Below, one piece after another: positions 1-7,121 of a DNA stretch of 7,121 nucleotides. A program made the position numbers and the translations under genes. The DNA comes from Flammeovirgaceae bacterium UBA4659 (GTDB taxonomy: Bacteria; Bacteroidota; Bacteroidia; Cytophagales; Cyclobacteriaceae): the NCBI GenBank assembly GCA_002405445.1, contig DHLV01000093.1, forward strand, positions 1 to 7,121, given 5' to 3'. Below the pieces are notes generated by a model. The model saw only the letters and a list, made by a program, of their open reading frames with translations, was not told where the DNA came from and made no database searches. Each line of letters opens with the position of its first letter. Position 1 is the stretch's first letter.

Positions 1-785
1 CTAAGGGTTGGGGCTTTCAATTCTTTACTTTCTACCGGGGTCGCCAAGTGCAATTACAAGGCGTTCAAGGGGGCTTCTATGTGTACAGCCTGGCGTTGCG
101 CAAAGAGTTTGCCAACAAAAAAGGCAGCGTGGGCTTTGGTGCCGAAAACTTTTTCTACCCGCGCATCACCATAGAGAACACACAAAACTCTCCCATCTTA
201 TCGCAAAACATTACCAACGTAATCACCAACTTGAACTTCAAAGTGACGTTCAGCTATCGCATTGGAAAAATGAGTTTTGATAGTCCGCGCAGCCGCAGAA
301 AATCGATCAACAATGATGACCTCAAAGATGAAGGCGGAGGTGACGGAGGTATGGGCGGTGGAACTCCTGCGGGTGGAGGAGGGCGTGGACAAATGCCAGC
401 CGGTGTCGGTCAACGTCCTGCAGTTGCAACACAAGCACCGAACGCTACTGCTGTAACCAAGGCTGATACAGTGCAATACAATCCTGTGGGCACGTGGAGT
501 TACACTGTAGAGTCGCCTCAAGGGGGTATGGGCACATTTAAAATCAAGAAAGAAGGAGGGGTGTATTCCGGTACAATCATGAGCAACCGATCTAACCGCG
601 AAGTAGCCCTGAAAGAAATTATCTTTAAGCAAAATGAGCTGACGTTGTTGTACGAATTAAGTTTTGGTGGCAACACGGCCACTATTCAAATGAAGGGCGC
701 CATTGTCAAAGATGTATTTACCGGGTCATTATCCTTCGGGCAGTTTGGTTCCTTCCCTGTGACTGGTACCCGGAAAGCAGAATAG
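1..785 (+). CDS. Outer-membrane beta-barrel (TonB-dependent-receptor-like) protein, C-terminal part, with appended beta-rich domain
   Basis: The reading frame is open from the left edge (first full codon at 3) to TAG at 783-785, so the 5' end is missing and 260 residues are visible. A GTG at 48 is internal and not the start. The first ~90 residues alternate polar and aromatic residues like the last strands of a barrel: FYVYSLALRKEF, then a GAENFFYPR turn, then the closing strand KVTFSYRIGKM (about 234-272). This pattern fits the Bacteroidota outer-membrane barrel family related to TonB-dependent receptors. A basic stretch (SPRSRRKS) follows, then a Gly-rich linker (about 330-392), a Pro/Ala/Thr-rich spacer, and a ~100-residue domain (477-782) starting NPVGTW, with short predicted beta strands and ending in a GSFPVTGTR motif. 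Both barrel ends normally face the periplasm, so this extra domain is inferred to be periplasmic. Its function and the receptor's ligand cannot be told from this fragment. A terminator follows 24 bases after the stop. Confidence 0.82.
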   Translation, partial: KGWGFQFFTFYRGRQVQLQGVQGGFYVYSLALRKEFANKKGSVGFGAENFFYPRITIENTQNSPILSQNITNVITNLNFKVTFSYRIGKMSFDSPRSRRKSINNDDLKDEGGGDGGMGGGTPAGGGGRGQMPAGVGQRPAVATQAPNATAVTKADTVQYNPVGTWSYTVESPQGGMGTFKIKKEGGVYSGTIMSNRSNREVALKEIIFKQNELTLLYELSFGGNTATIQMKGAIVKDVFTGSLSFGQFGSFPVTGTRKAE

Positions 786-808
786 CGCTCATCCAATTTT
801 TTGGACGG

Positions 809-838
809 AAGCATCACTCTTTCAAGTGATGCTTTTTT
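809..838 (+). terminator. Rho-independent terminator of the barrel gene
   Basis: A perfect 10-bp stem (AAGCATCACT, 809-818, with AGTGATGCTT, 825-834) encloses a 6-base loop and ends in a run of six T (833-838). It begins 24 bases after the barrel gene stop, so it should end that transcript and separate it from the macroglobulin gene. A smaller inverted repeat (TCCAA, 792-796, with TTGGA, 801-805) lies just before it. Confidence 0.9.
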
Positions 839-1097
839 GTGTGCGCGGTGTATTGATTTGGGCTCACAGTTGGCAGAGAAATTTACCATTGTGTCATTCA
901 AAGGCATCAAATCAAGACGATCAAAAAAACTGCCACTGCATACAGCCGGGCCAAAAATCGGCTGTTTCTCCCGTGCGTTGCCCGGGCCACATTTTTAAAG
1001 TGGGCGCAACAGATGATTCAATCGAAAAAATAATCGAATGCTTTTACAGCTTTTGGTTAAATTCAGGTATCTTGGTATTTACACCAAGCGCACCAAT
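839..1097. other. Non-coding leader region upstream of the macroglobulin gene
   Basis: I find no supportable gene here; the open frames crossing it overlap the terminator or run into the macroglobulin gene in another frame. It should contain that gene's promoter, but I see no good match to the Bacteroidota -33 TTTG / -7 TAnnTTTG pair; TATCTTGG at 1068-1075 resembles a -7 box but lacks a correctly spaced -33 element. It does contain weak inverted repeats: ACAGCCG (942-948) with CGGCTGT (959-965), CCGGGC (946-951) with GCCCGG (980-985), and GTTGC (977-981) with GCAAC (1006-1010). The 8-mer CCGGGCCA occurs twice (946-953 and 982-989). Confidence 0.6.
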
Positions 1098-4000
1098 ATG
1101 TTCCAGGCCAAATCCATCAAGATTTCAACGGTTGTTTCAGCCCTTCTTTTGTTGTCAGTTTTTCAGTGTAAAAGGGAGTTGCCCCAGACACAGGCATACA
1201 TCAATCCGGCCTTTGGGGAGTACATTTCATCTTATACTGCTGGCGCCATTTCTTCCGGGTCGCCATTGCGGATTGTTTTTGTAAACGCTGCAATTGATTC
1301 ATCCTTGCTGGGGGAAGACGCAAAAAAATACTTTGACTTTTCACCGGCAATCAGAGGAGAAGCAAGTTGGCTGGACTTGCGTACGCTGGAATTCAAGCCG
1401 GAGGGCCGCATGCCCAATGGGCAGGTGTTTGAGGCCACGGTGCATCTTTCCAAGTTATTCAAAGTCGCAAAAGCGCTCGAAGATTTTCGTTATTCATTTC
1501 AGGTTATTCCGCAGAACTTTGAGTTTACAGTTCAAAATGTTAAGCCCTATGTAAAAACCGAACTTAAGAGGTTGAAAGTGGAAGGTGCCCTGCAGACAGC
1601 AGATTTTGCAGATAACAAAGAAGTTGAATCGATGCTGCAAGCTACGCAGGGTGGAAAACGGCTGAAAGTTGCCTGGCTACATTCACCAGATGGACGGCAG
1701 CGCAGTTTTGTGGTCGAAGATGTTGTAAGATCAGAGCAACAGGGCAAGGTGCTCATATCAGTGAAAGGTAATTCACTGGGAATCGATCGCACAGCCGAGC
1801 AGGAGGTGGACATACCCGCATTGGGTGACTTCAGGATCATGAACGCACGCGTTGTTCAAAACCCCAGTCAGTATGTAATTCTGCAATTTTCTGATCCGCT
1901 CAAGGGAAAACAACCATTGCAAGGTTTGATTTCGATTGGAGCAGATCACACACAGCCCCTCGAGTTTGACGTGCGGGATAATGAAGTTTGGATATACCCT
2001 GCCGTGAGGCAGGTGGGTACCAAAGTTGTTACCGTGGAGGCGGGTGTGCGCAATATTCTTGACTACAAGATGGAAGACCGATCAGTAGTTGAGTTGGCTT
2101 TCGAACAATTGAAACCAGAAGTGCGCTTTGCCGGCAAGGGCTCCATTTTACCAAGCACTGATGGCCTCGTACTTCCATTCGAAGCGGTAAACCTGAAGGC
2201 AGTGGACGTTAGCGTCAAGCGCATCTTTGAAAATAACATGCTTCAATTTCTGCAAGTCAACAACATCACCGGCACCCGCGAAATGTACCGCGTGGGTCGA
2301 AATGTTTTGAAAAAAACCGTACAGCTCGACAACACCGGAGTAACTGACTTGGGCAAATGGAACCGATTTACACTTGACCTGGCCAAGCTCATCGATGCCG
2401 AGCCGGGGGCAATCTATCAGGTGGCCATGCGTTTCAGGAAATCATACTCGTTGTACCAGTGCGAGGGGCAGACTGAAAGTGAATTGACAATCGATGACAA
2501 CGAGATGAATGCAGAGTACGAAGGCTATCGCGAATATGATTCGTATGACGGGTACTACTATTATGGTGGCGAATACGACTGGAACCAACGCGATAATCCA
2601 TGTAATGCTTCCTATTATTCGTCTGACCGCAACATTCAAAAAAATATTTTAGCCAGCGATATTGGTCTGCTTGCCAAGGTAGGAGATGATCAAACCACAA
2701 CTGTTTTTGCAACAGATTTGAAAACCACCAAGCCGATGGCAGGGGTGAGTATAGAGTTATATGATTTTCAATTGCAGCCACTGGGAAAAGTTAATACCGA
2801 TGGCGAGGGCAAGGCTCTGCTTGCCGCGAAGGTGACACCCTTTGCAGTAGTGGCGAAAGCCGGAATACAGCGTGGCTACATACGATTGGTAGATGGCGAG
2901 TCGTTATCGTTAAGCGGCTTTGATGTTGCGGGTGAGAGCGTGAACAAGGGGTTAAAGGGTTTCTTGTATGGCGAAAGAGGCGTGTGGAGACCTGGCGATT
3001 CCCTGTTCCTCAGCTTTATCCTCGAAGACAAAAACAAATCATTGCCTCCAACGCACCCCGTAGTGTTTGAATTGCATAATCCCCAAGGCGTGGTCACCAG
3101 CCGGCTGGTGAAGTCATCTTCAGAAAATGGGTTTTACAAATTTTCTACCGCCACCACTGCTGATGCGCCAACAGGGAACTGGGCAGCGAAAGTAAAGGTG
3201 GGCGGAACGGAATTCAACCAGCAGATAAAAATTGAAACAATTAAACCTAATCGTCTCAAGCTTAACCTCACCTTTGGGCAAGATCGACTCACGGATCCAA
3301 ACGTTCGGGGCAACCTGCAAGTAAATTGGCTGCACGGTGCGCCCGGCAGAAATCTGAAAGCAGAGTTTGAAGCCACTTTGTTGGCCAACAAAACCTCGTT
3401 TGTTAAGTATGACGACTTCAATTTTGAAGAGCCTGGCAGTAGCTACTCACCTGCTACAAAAAAGATATTTGAAGGATACACAGATGGCGATGGAAAGGCA
3501 ACATTCAATGCCAATTTAGAAAAGGGCGCCTACCCCGGGTTCATGACTGCGGTATTCAGGGGAAAGGTATTTGAGGAAAGTGGTAATTTTAGTATCGACC
3601 GTTTTACCCTTCCGTTTTACCCATATCAGTCATTTGCCGGCTTGCGCGTACCCCTTGGAGAAAAGTACAGCAACATGTTATACACCAACCAAGAACAAAC
3701 GGTTGATATAGTCTTTCTTGATATCGATGGAAAGCCGGTAGTTCGCGAAGGTGCTTCAGTCAGTTTGTACCGTTTGGAGAGGTATTGGTGGTGGAACAAT
3801 TCTTATAGCTCCGTTGCCAACTACATAGAGCGAAATAGCGCTGCGTTGGTGAGCAGCGGCACGCTTCGGGCTCCTGCCGGCAAAGCCTCGTGGACATTTT
3901 CAGTGGCGGAAGCAGACTGGGGCACTTACTACCTCAAAGTCTGCGATCCGGTATCAGGTCATTGCGCGGGCAAAACCATGTACATCGATGCACCCGGTTA

Positions 4001-6659
4001 TTTTGGTCGATATGCGCGTGAGCAGAAAGGCGCTGCAACGCGACTGTCGTTTACGTCAGACAAAACGAATTACACCGTAGGTGAGAAAATCACCCTTGCG
4101 ATTCCGGGGAGTGGTGAGGGCAGGGCATTGGTGTCCATTGAGAACGGTTCAAAGATTATTTCCACGCAATGGGTAGAAACGAAGAAAGGAGACAATAAAG
4201 TAACAATAGAGGCCACCGCGGAGATGACACCCAATATTTTTGTGAACGTAACATTGCTTCAACCGCATGCACAAACGATAAACGATCTGCCCATCCGATT
4301 GTATGGAGTCATTCCAGTTGGTGTCGAAAACCCCGGGACACACCTCGAACCGGTGATTGAAATGGCCAACGAGATAGAGCCGGGCCAGCAGGTTCGTATC
4401 AGTGTTTCAGAAAGATTGAAACGCAAGATGACATTTACCCTGGCAATGGTAGACGAGGGTTTACTAGACATCACCCGGTTTAAAACCCCCGAGCCATGGA
4501 AAAAGTTTTATGCACGCGAGGCACTTGGTGTGAAGACGTGGGATTTGTACGATGAAGTGATGGGTGCATTTGGTGCGCGTATCGAGCGACTGCTGGCCGT
4601 TGGGGGCAGTGATGAACTGAAGGCAAAAGATGACGACCCGCGAGCCAACCGTTTCAAGCCTGTGGTGAAGTACTTTGGCCCGTTTACAGTGGAGGGTAGA
4701 GCAAAAGAATTGACGTTTACCATGCCGCAATACATTGGCTCGGTGAAAGTGATGGCTGTGGCAGGTGATGAGGGTGCTTACGGGCAAGCCGAAAAAGTTG
4801 TGCCCGTTCGCAAGCCTCTGATGGTGTTGGCTACGCTGCCGCGCGTGTTGGGCCCGGATGAAAAAGTGACGTTGCCCATCACGCTTTTCACTTCAGACAA
4901 GAAAATCAGAAATGTGAAAGTAGAAGTCATACCCAGTGGTCCGCTGAGGTTGGCAAGCAGCTCTGTTCAAAATGTTGTGATCCCGCCTTCGGGCGACTTG
5001 ACGGTAGATTTTAATTTGCATGTTCAATCAGCAGTGGGCATCGCCAAAGTAATGGTGAAAGCAAGTGCTGGCAGTTACCAATCCACCGATGAGATAGAGA
5101 TAGAAGTTCGAAACCCCAACGTACCTGCCACGCAGGTTACTGAAATGGTACTTCAGGCAGGCAAAACGTGGGAAGGAACAATTATACCCGTAGGCGTTGC
5201 AGGAACGAACTCAAGCATTCTGGAGGTTTCTTCAATTCCACCCATTAATCTCGGGTATCGATTGCGCTATTTGATGGACTATCCGCATGGTTGCCTTGAG
5301 CAGACTACCTCAGCAGCGTTTCCTCAATTGTATTTGAATGTAGTGAAAGAGTTGACAGAAAACGAGAAAAGACGAATCAAAACCAACGTTACACAGGCCA
5401 TCGAACGCCTGAAGATCTTCATCACGCGAAGTGGCGGTTTTGGCTATTGGCCGGGAAATGCAGAGGCAGATGACTGGGGCACGAATTACGCAGGCCATTT
5501 CTTGGTGGAAGCATCAAATGCCGGGTATTTTGTGTCAGATGATCTCTGGCGCAATTGGAAAAAGTACCAAAAAAATCGCGCATTGCAATGGCGTGCAAAT
5601 GAAAACGAATACTTTCAAAATGATTTGGTGCAAGCGTATCGGTTGTACACGTTGGCGATGGCGGGAGCTGCGGAATTACCCGCGATGAATCGATTACGTG
5701 AACTAGACCTCTCGATTCAGTCAAAGTGGATGCTGGCCGCTGCTTATGCCAAAGTAGGGCAACCCGAGGCAGCCAGAAATTTGATCGATAAACTTTCTAC
5801 TCAAGTAAAAAAATACCAAGAGCTCGGCTACACGTACGGCAGCGATGTACGCGATAAGGCAATTATTTTAGAGACATTGGTTTTGTTGAAAGACAAGACA
5901 AGAGGTTTTGACGTGCTGCGGGAGATTGCTGCTGAACTCAGCAATCATAACAAATGGATGAGTACACAAACTATTGCTTATAGTCTGAAATCAGTGGGCC
6001 AATACATTGCTACTGACAAGCCAGGTGTGATCAAGTATGCATTCGTTTATGGCGGTAAACAAAATGCCATTAGCTCTTTGCTACCAATTTCACAACAGGT
6101 ACTTGACGTAAAGGGTCAACAAAAAGCTCCGGTTAATGTCACCAACCAAAGTGAGGGAGTGTTGTTCGTGCGCATGATCAATACAGGCGTTCCTGCACGG
6201 GGGCAAGAAGTGGCAGAGCAGAGTGATTTGGTGGTGAGCACGTCTTACACCGATATGAAGGGTAACTCCATTGACATTACACATTTGGAGCAAGGTGCCG
6301 AATTCATGGCGCGTGTTACGGTAAAGAATCCGGGTGTACGCAACAATTATCGGAATCTTGCATTGAGCCAGGTATTTCCAAGCGGATGGGAAATCAACAA
6401 CCTCCGATTAAATAATGATGAAGCCTTGGTGAAGTCAGATCGTGGAGACTACCAGGATATTCGTGATGACCGCGTGTATACGTACTTTACATTAGCGGCT
6501 TATGCCGAACGTCAATTTTCGGTTGTTCTCACTGCGGGCTATGCGGGCACATTTTATTTGCCGGGCACAAGCTGCGAGGCGATGTATGACCGCAGCATTT
6601 ACGCCAAGCAAAAAGGGCAGGTGGTAGAGGTGACTAAGCGTGCGAACACCCTAAATTGA
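1098..6659 (+). CDS. Bacterial alpha-2-macroglobulin, lipoprotein type, with intact CLEQ thioester
   Basis: This 1853-residue protein is a large envelope protease trap of the bacterial alpha-2-macroglobulin family (E. coli YfhM type). Family members are cleaved by an attacking protease, change shape and bind it covalently through a Cys-Gln thioester. Visible order: signal peptide ending at Cys24; N-terminal MG-like region (about 30-130); further MG domains; a Tyr/acid-rich insertion between Cys455 and Cys502; a bacterial MG3-like domain (about 525-615); an MG2-type domain (about 620-715) with GVWRPGD; a bait-region-type domain (about 980-1125) ending MVDEGLLD; the central A2M domain (about 1186-1255) with GPFTVEG and MPQYIGSVKVMA; the thioester domain with PHGCLEQTTS (Cys1399, Gln1402); and a C-terminal MG10-like domain (about 1717-1850) with DIRDDRVYTYF and EAMYD. 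An in-frame ATG at 1038 would add 20 residues ahead of the signal peptide, so ATG 1098 is preferred, although no Shine-Dalgarno is seen. No pbpC follows. Family assignment is secure; the lipid anchor is less so. Confidence 0.95.
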   Translation: MFQAKSIKISTVVSALLLLSVFQCKRELPQTQAYINPAFGEYISSYTAGAISSGSPLRIVFVNAAIDSSLLGEDAKKYFDFSPAIRGEASWLDLRTLEFKPEGRMPNGQVFEATVHLSKLFKVAKALEDFRYSFQVIPQNFEFTVQNVKPYVKTELKRLKVEGALQTADFADNKEVESMLQATQGGKRLKVAWLHSPDGRQRSFVVEDVVRSEQQGKVLISVKGNSLGIDRTAEQEVDIPALGDFRIMNARVVQNPSQYVILQFSDPLKGKQPLQGLISIGADHTQPLEFDVRDNEVWIYPAVRQVGTKVVTVEAGVRNILDYKMEDRSVVELAFEQLKPEVRFAGKGSILPSTDGLVLPFEAVNLKAVDVSVKRIFENNMLQFLQVNNITGTREMYRVGRNVLKKTVQLDNTGVTDLGKWNRFTLDLAKLIDAEPGAIYQVAMRFRKSYSLYQCEGQTESELTIDDNEMNAEYEGYREYDSYDGYYYYGGEYDWNQRDNPCNASYYSSDRNIQKNILASDIGLLAKVGDDQTTTVFATDLKTTKPMAGVSIELYDFQLQPLGKVNTDGEGKALLAAKVTPFAVVAKAGIQRGYIRLVDGESLSLSGFDVAGESVNKGLKGFLYGERGVWRPGDSLFLSFILEDKNKSLPPTHPVVFELHNPQGVVTSRLVKSSSENGFYKFSTATTADAPTGNWAAKVKVGGTEFNQQIKIETIKPNRLKLNLTFGQDRLTDPNVRGNLQVNWLHGAPGRNLKAEFEATLLANKTSFVKYDDFNFEEPGSSYSPATKKIFEGYTDGDGKATFNANLEKGAYPGFMTAVFRGKVFEESGNFSIDRFTLPFYPYQSFAGLRVPLGEKYSNMLYTNQEQTVDIVFLDIDGKPVVREGASVSLYRLERYWWWNNSYSSVANYIERNSAALVSSGTLRAPAGKASWTFSVAEADWGTYYLKVCDPVSGHCAGKTMYIDAPGYFGRYAREQKGAATRLSFTSDKTNYTVGEKITLAIPGSGEGRALVSIENGSKIISTQWVETKKGDNKVTIEATAEMTPNIFVNVTLLQPHAQTINDLPIRLYGVIPVGVENPGTHLEPVIEMANEIEPGQQVRISVSERLKRKMTFTLAMVDEGLLDITRFKTPEPWKKFYAREALGVKTWDLYDEVMGAFGARIERLLAVGGSDELKAKDDDPRANRFKPVVKYFGPFTVEGRAKELTFTMPQYIGSVKVMAVAGDEGAYGQAEKVVPVRKPLMVLATLPRVLGPDEKVTLPITLFTSDKKIRNVKVEVIPSGPLRLASSSVQNVVIPPSGDLTVDFNLHVQSAVGIAKVMVKASAGSYQSTDEIEIEVRNPNVPATQVTEMVLQAGKTWEGTIIPVGVAGTNSSILEVSSIPPINLGYRLRYLMDYPHGCLEQTTSAAFPQLYLNVVKELTENEKRRIKTNVTQAIERLKIFITRSGGFGYWPGNAEADDWGTNYAGHFLVEASNAGYFVSDDLWRNWKKYQKNRALQWRANENEYFQNDLVQAYRLYTLAMAGAAELPAMNRLRELDLSIQSKWMLAAAYAKVGQPEAARNLIDKLSTQVKKYQELGYTYGSDVRDKAIILETLVLLKDKTRGFDVLREIAAELSNHNKWMSTQTIAYSLKSVGQYIATDKPGVIKYAFVYGGKQNAISSLLPISQQVLDVKGQQKAPVNVTNQSEGVLFVRMINTGVPARGQEVAEQSDLVVSTSYTDMKGNSIDITHLEQGAEFMARVTVKNPGVRNNYRNLALSQVFPSGWEINNLRLNNDEALVKSDRGDYQDIRDDRVYTYFTLAAYAERQFSVVLTAGYAGTFYLPGTSCEAMYDRSIYAKQKGQVVEVTKRANTLN

Positions 6660-6665
6660 TATATC

Positions 6666-6694
6666 AAAAAGAAAGGCGCCCGCGAGCGCCTTTC
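6666..6694 (-). terminator. Terminator between convergent genes, best suited to the M16 gene
   Basis: A perfect 9-bp GC-rich stem (GAAAGGCGC, 6671-6679, with GCGCCTTTC, 6686-6694) has a 6-base loop. Read on the - strand, the hairpin is followed by TTTTT (the A-run at 6666-6670), giving a standard intrinsic terminator 22 bases after the M16 stop codon. Read on the + strand, it lies 11 bases after the macroglobulin stop but is followed by CTATAC rather than a T-run. It may therefore stop that transcript only weakly, or act mainly as a 3' end stabiliser. Confidence 0.8.
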
Positions 6695-6715
6695 CTATAC
6701 AATCATCCAACAAAT

Positions 6716-7121
6716 TTATTTCTGCACATTGCCATTTACATCCAACTCTACAATTTCATAATTCATTTTCTGTAACCCTGGCAATATCTTTGCCTTGTCG
6801 CCAACCAGCAAGATGTTGGCTTTGTTTACATTGATCCACTTAGCGGCCAACGCATTAATTTTTTCGTTGGTCATCCCCTTCAATATTTTACTTTGTTGCT
6901 CGGTAAAATTGGCCGGCAGATTGTAATCCAAAATTCTACCGATGAACCCTGCTTTTTGAAACCCGGTTTCATAACGCAATGCGTCCCGCTGACCTATGGC
7001 GCTTTTCATAAAGGCAATTTCCTCTTGAGTGATGCCTTTTGTTGCGTATGTATCCAGTTCTTTGATTACTTCTGCCAACGCACTATCAGTTGCCTCCGCT
7101 TTGATGCCCGAGCTGAATTCA
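6716..7121 (-). CDS. M16-family (insulinase/pitrilysin-type) peptidase, C-terminal fragment
   Basis: The frame is open from the right edge of the window to a TAA at 6716-6718 (- strand), so only the last 134 residues are present and the start lies outside. A TTG at 7076-7078 could be mistaken for a start, but the frame continues upstream with family-like sequence (EFSSGIKAEATDSAL). The fragment matches the end of an M16 C-terminal domain: an Ala-rich helix and KELDTYATKGITQEEI, where the GIT-x-EE helix start is characteristic; a helical stretch with IGRILDYNLP; then NILLVGDKAKILPGLQKM and the closing IVELDVNGNV. M16 proteins are zinc peptidases or their non-catalytic partners, often exported to the Bacteroidota periplasm. 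The HxxEH zinc site belongs to the N-terminal half and is not visible, so catalytic activity cannot be judged. The gene converges on the macroglobulin gene with a 56-base gap. Confidence 0.88.
   Translation of the reverse strand, partial: EFSSGIKAEATDSALAEVIKELDTYATKGITQEEIAFMKSAIGQRDALRYETGFQKAGFIGRILDYNLPANFTEQQSKILKGMTNEKINALAAKWINVNKANILLVGDKAKILPGLQKMNYEIVELDVNGNVQK

Noticed and set aside
198..632. 144-codon - strand frame antisense to the barrel gene
   Set aside because: It lies wholly opposite a frame with clear barrel and beta-domain sequence; its Ser/Arg/Cys-rich translation resembles no family I recognise.
801..998. Possible 65-codon + strand gene in the intergenic region
   Set aside because: It begins inside the terminator region and spans the hairpin and its T-run, starts at a non-ATG codon (TTG), and its translation shows no recognisable domain or export signal.
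1068..1075. TATCTTGG as a -7 promoter box for the macroglobulin gene
   Set aside because: It departs from TAnnTTTG, no TTTG-type -33 element lies about 19 bases upstream (the nearest, at 1052, is too close), and the distance to the start codon would leave a very short leader.
1038..1097. Upstream ATG at 1038 as the macroglobulin start
   Set aside because: It would put about 20 extra residues, several of them basic, before a well-formed signal peptide that begins naturally at the ATG at 1098. The A-rich sequence before 1038 keeps it a minor possibility.
826..1284. 152-codon + strand frame overlapping the macroglobulin start
   Set aside because: It starts in the terminator stem and overlaps about 190 bases of the confidently coding macroglobulin gene in another frame; the Cys/Pro/Phe-rich translation looks like out-of-frame sequence.
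2434..2781. - strand frames opposite the Tyr-rich insertion
   Set aside because: They arise because the low-complexity Tyr/Asp codons on the + strand give stop-free antisense runs; the + strand frame is continuous and family-like on both sides.

Overview
The window looks like chromosomal DNA from a Bacteroidota bacterium, probably of the Cytophagales type. This rests on the protein families present: an outer-membrane beta-barrel with a glycine-rich tail, a very long lipoprotein-type alpha-2-macroglobulin, and an M16 peptidase. The macroglobulin start also lacks a clear Shine-Dalgarno sequence, as is common in this phylum. Placement below phylum is a guess.

Layout: (1) positions 1-785, + strand, hold the 3' end of an outer-membrane beta-barrel (TonB-dependent-receptor-like) gene. 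Its barrel is followed by a glycine-rich linker and an extra C-terminal beta-rich domain of about 100 residues. A strong hairpin terminator follows at 809-838. (2) Positions 786-1097 are non-coding, with the terminator and several weak inverted repeats but no convincing promoter. (3) Positions 1098-6659, + strand, hold a complete bacterial alpha-2-macroglobulin gene of 1853 codons. It has a lipoprotein-like signal peptide, macroglobulin (MG) domains, an intact CLEQ thioester motif and a C-terminal MG10-type domain. (4) A hairpin at 6671-6694 lies between two convergent genes, and its U-tract serves mainly the - strand. (5) Positions 6716-7121, - strand, hold the C-terminal 134 residues of an M16-family zinc-peptidase-like protein.

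All three genes are predicted to encode envelope proteins, but the terminators and the convergent orientation argue for separate transcription units. The macroglobulin would be a periplasmic or membrane-anchored protease trap. The gene for the peptidoglycan synthase PBP1C (pbpC), its frequent neighbour in other bacteria, is not next to it here. I see no RNA genes, mobile elements, CRISPR arrays or clear new system. The most distinctive points are the domain appended to the barrel protein and, in the macroglobulin, the cysteine-flanked tyrosine/acid-rich insertion and the non-canonical lipobox.
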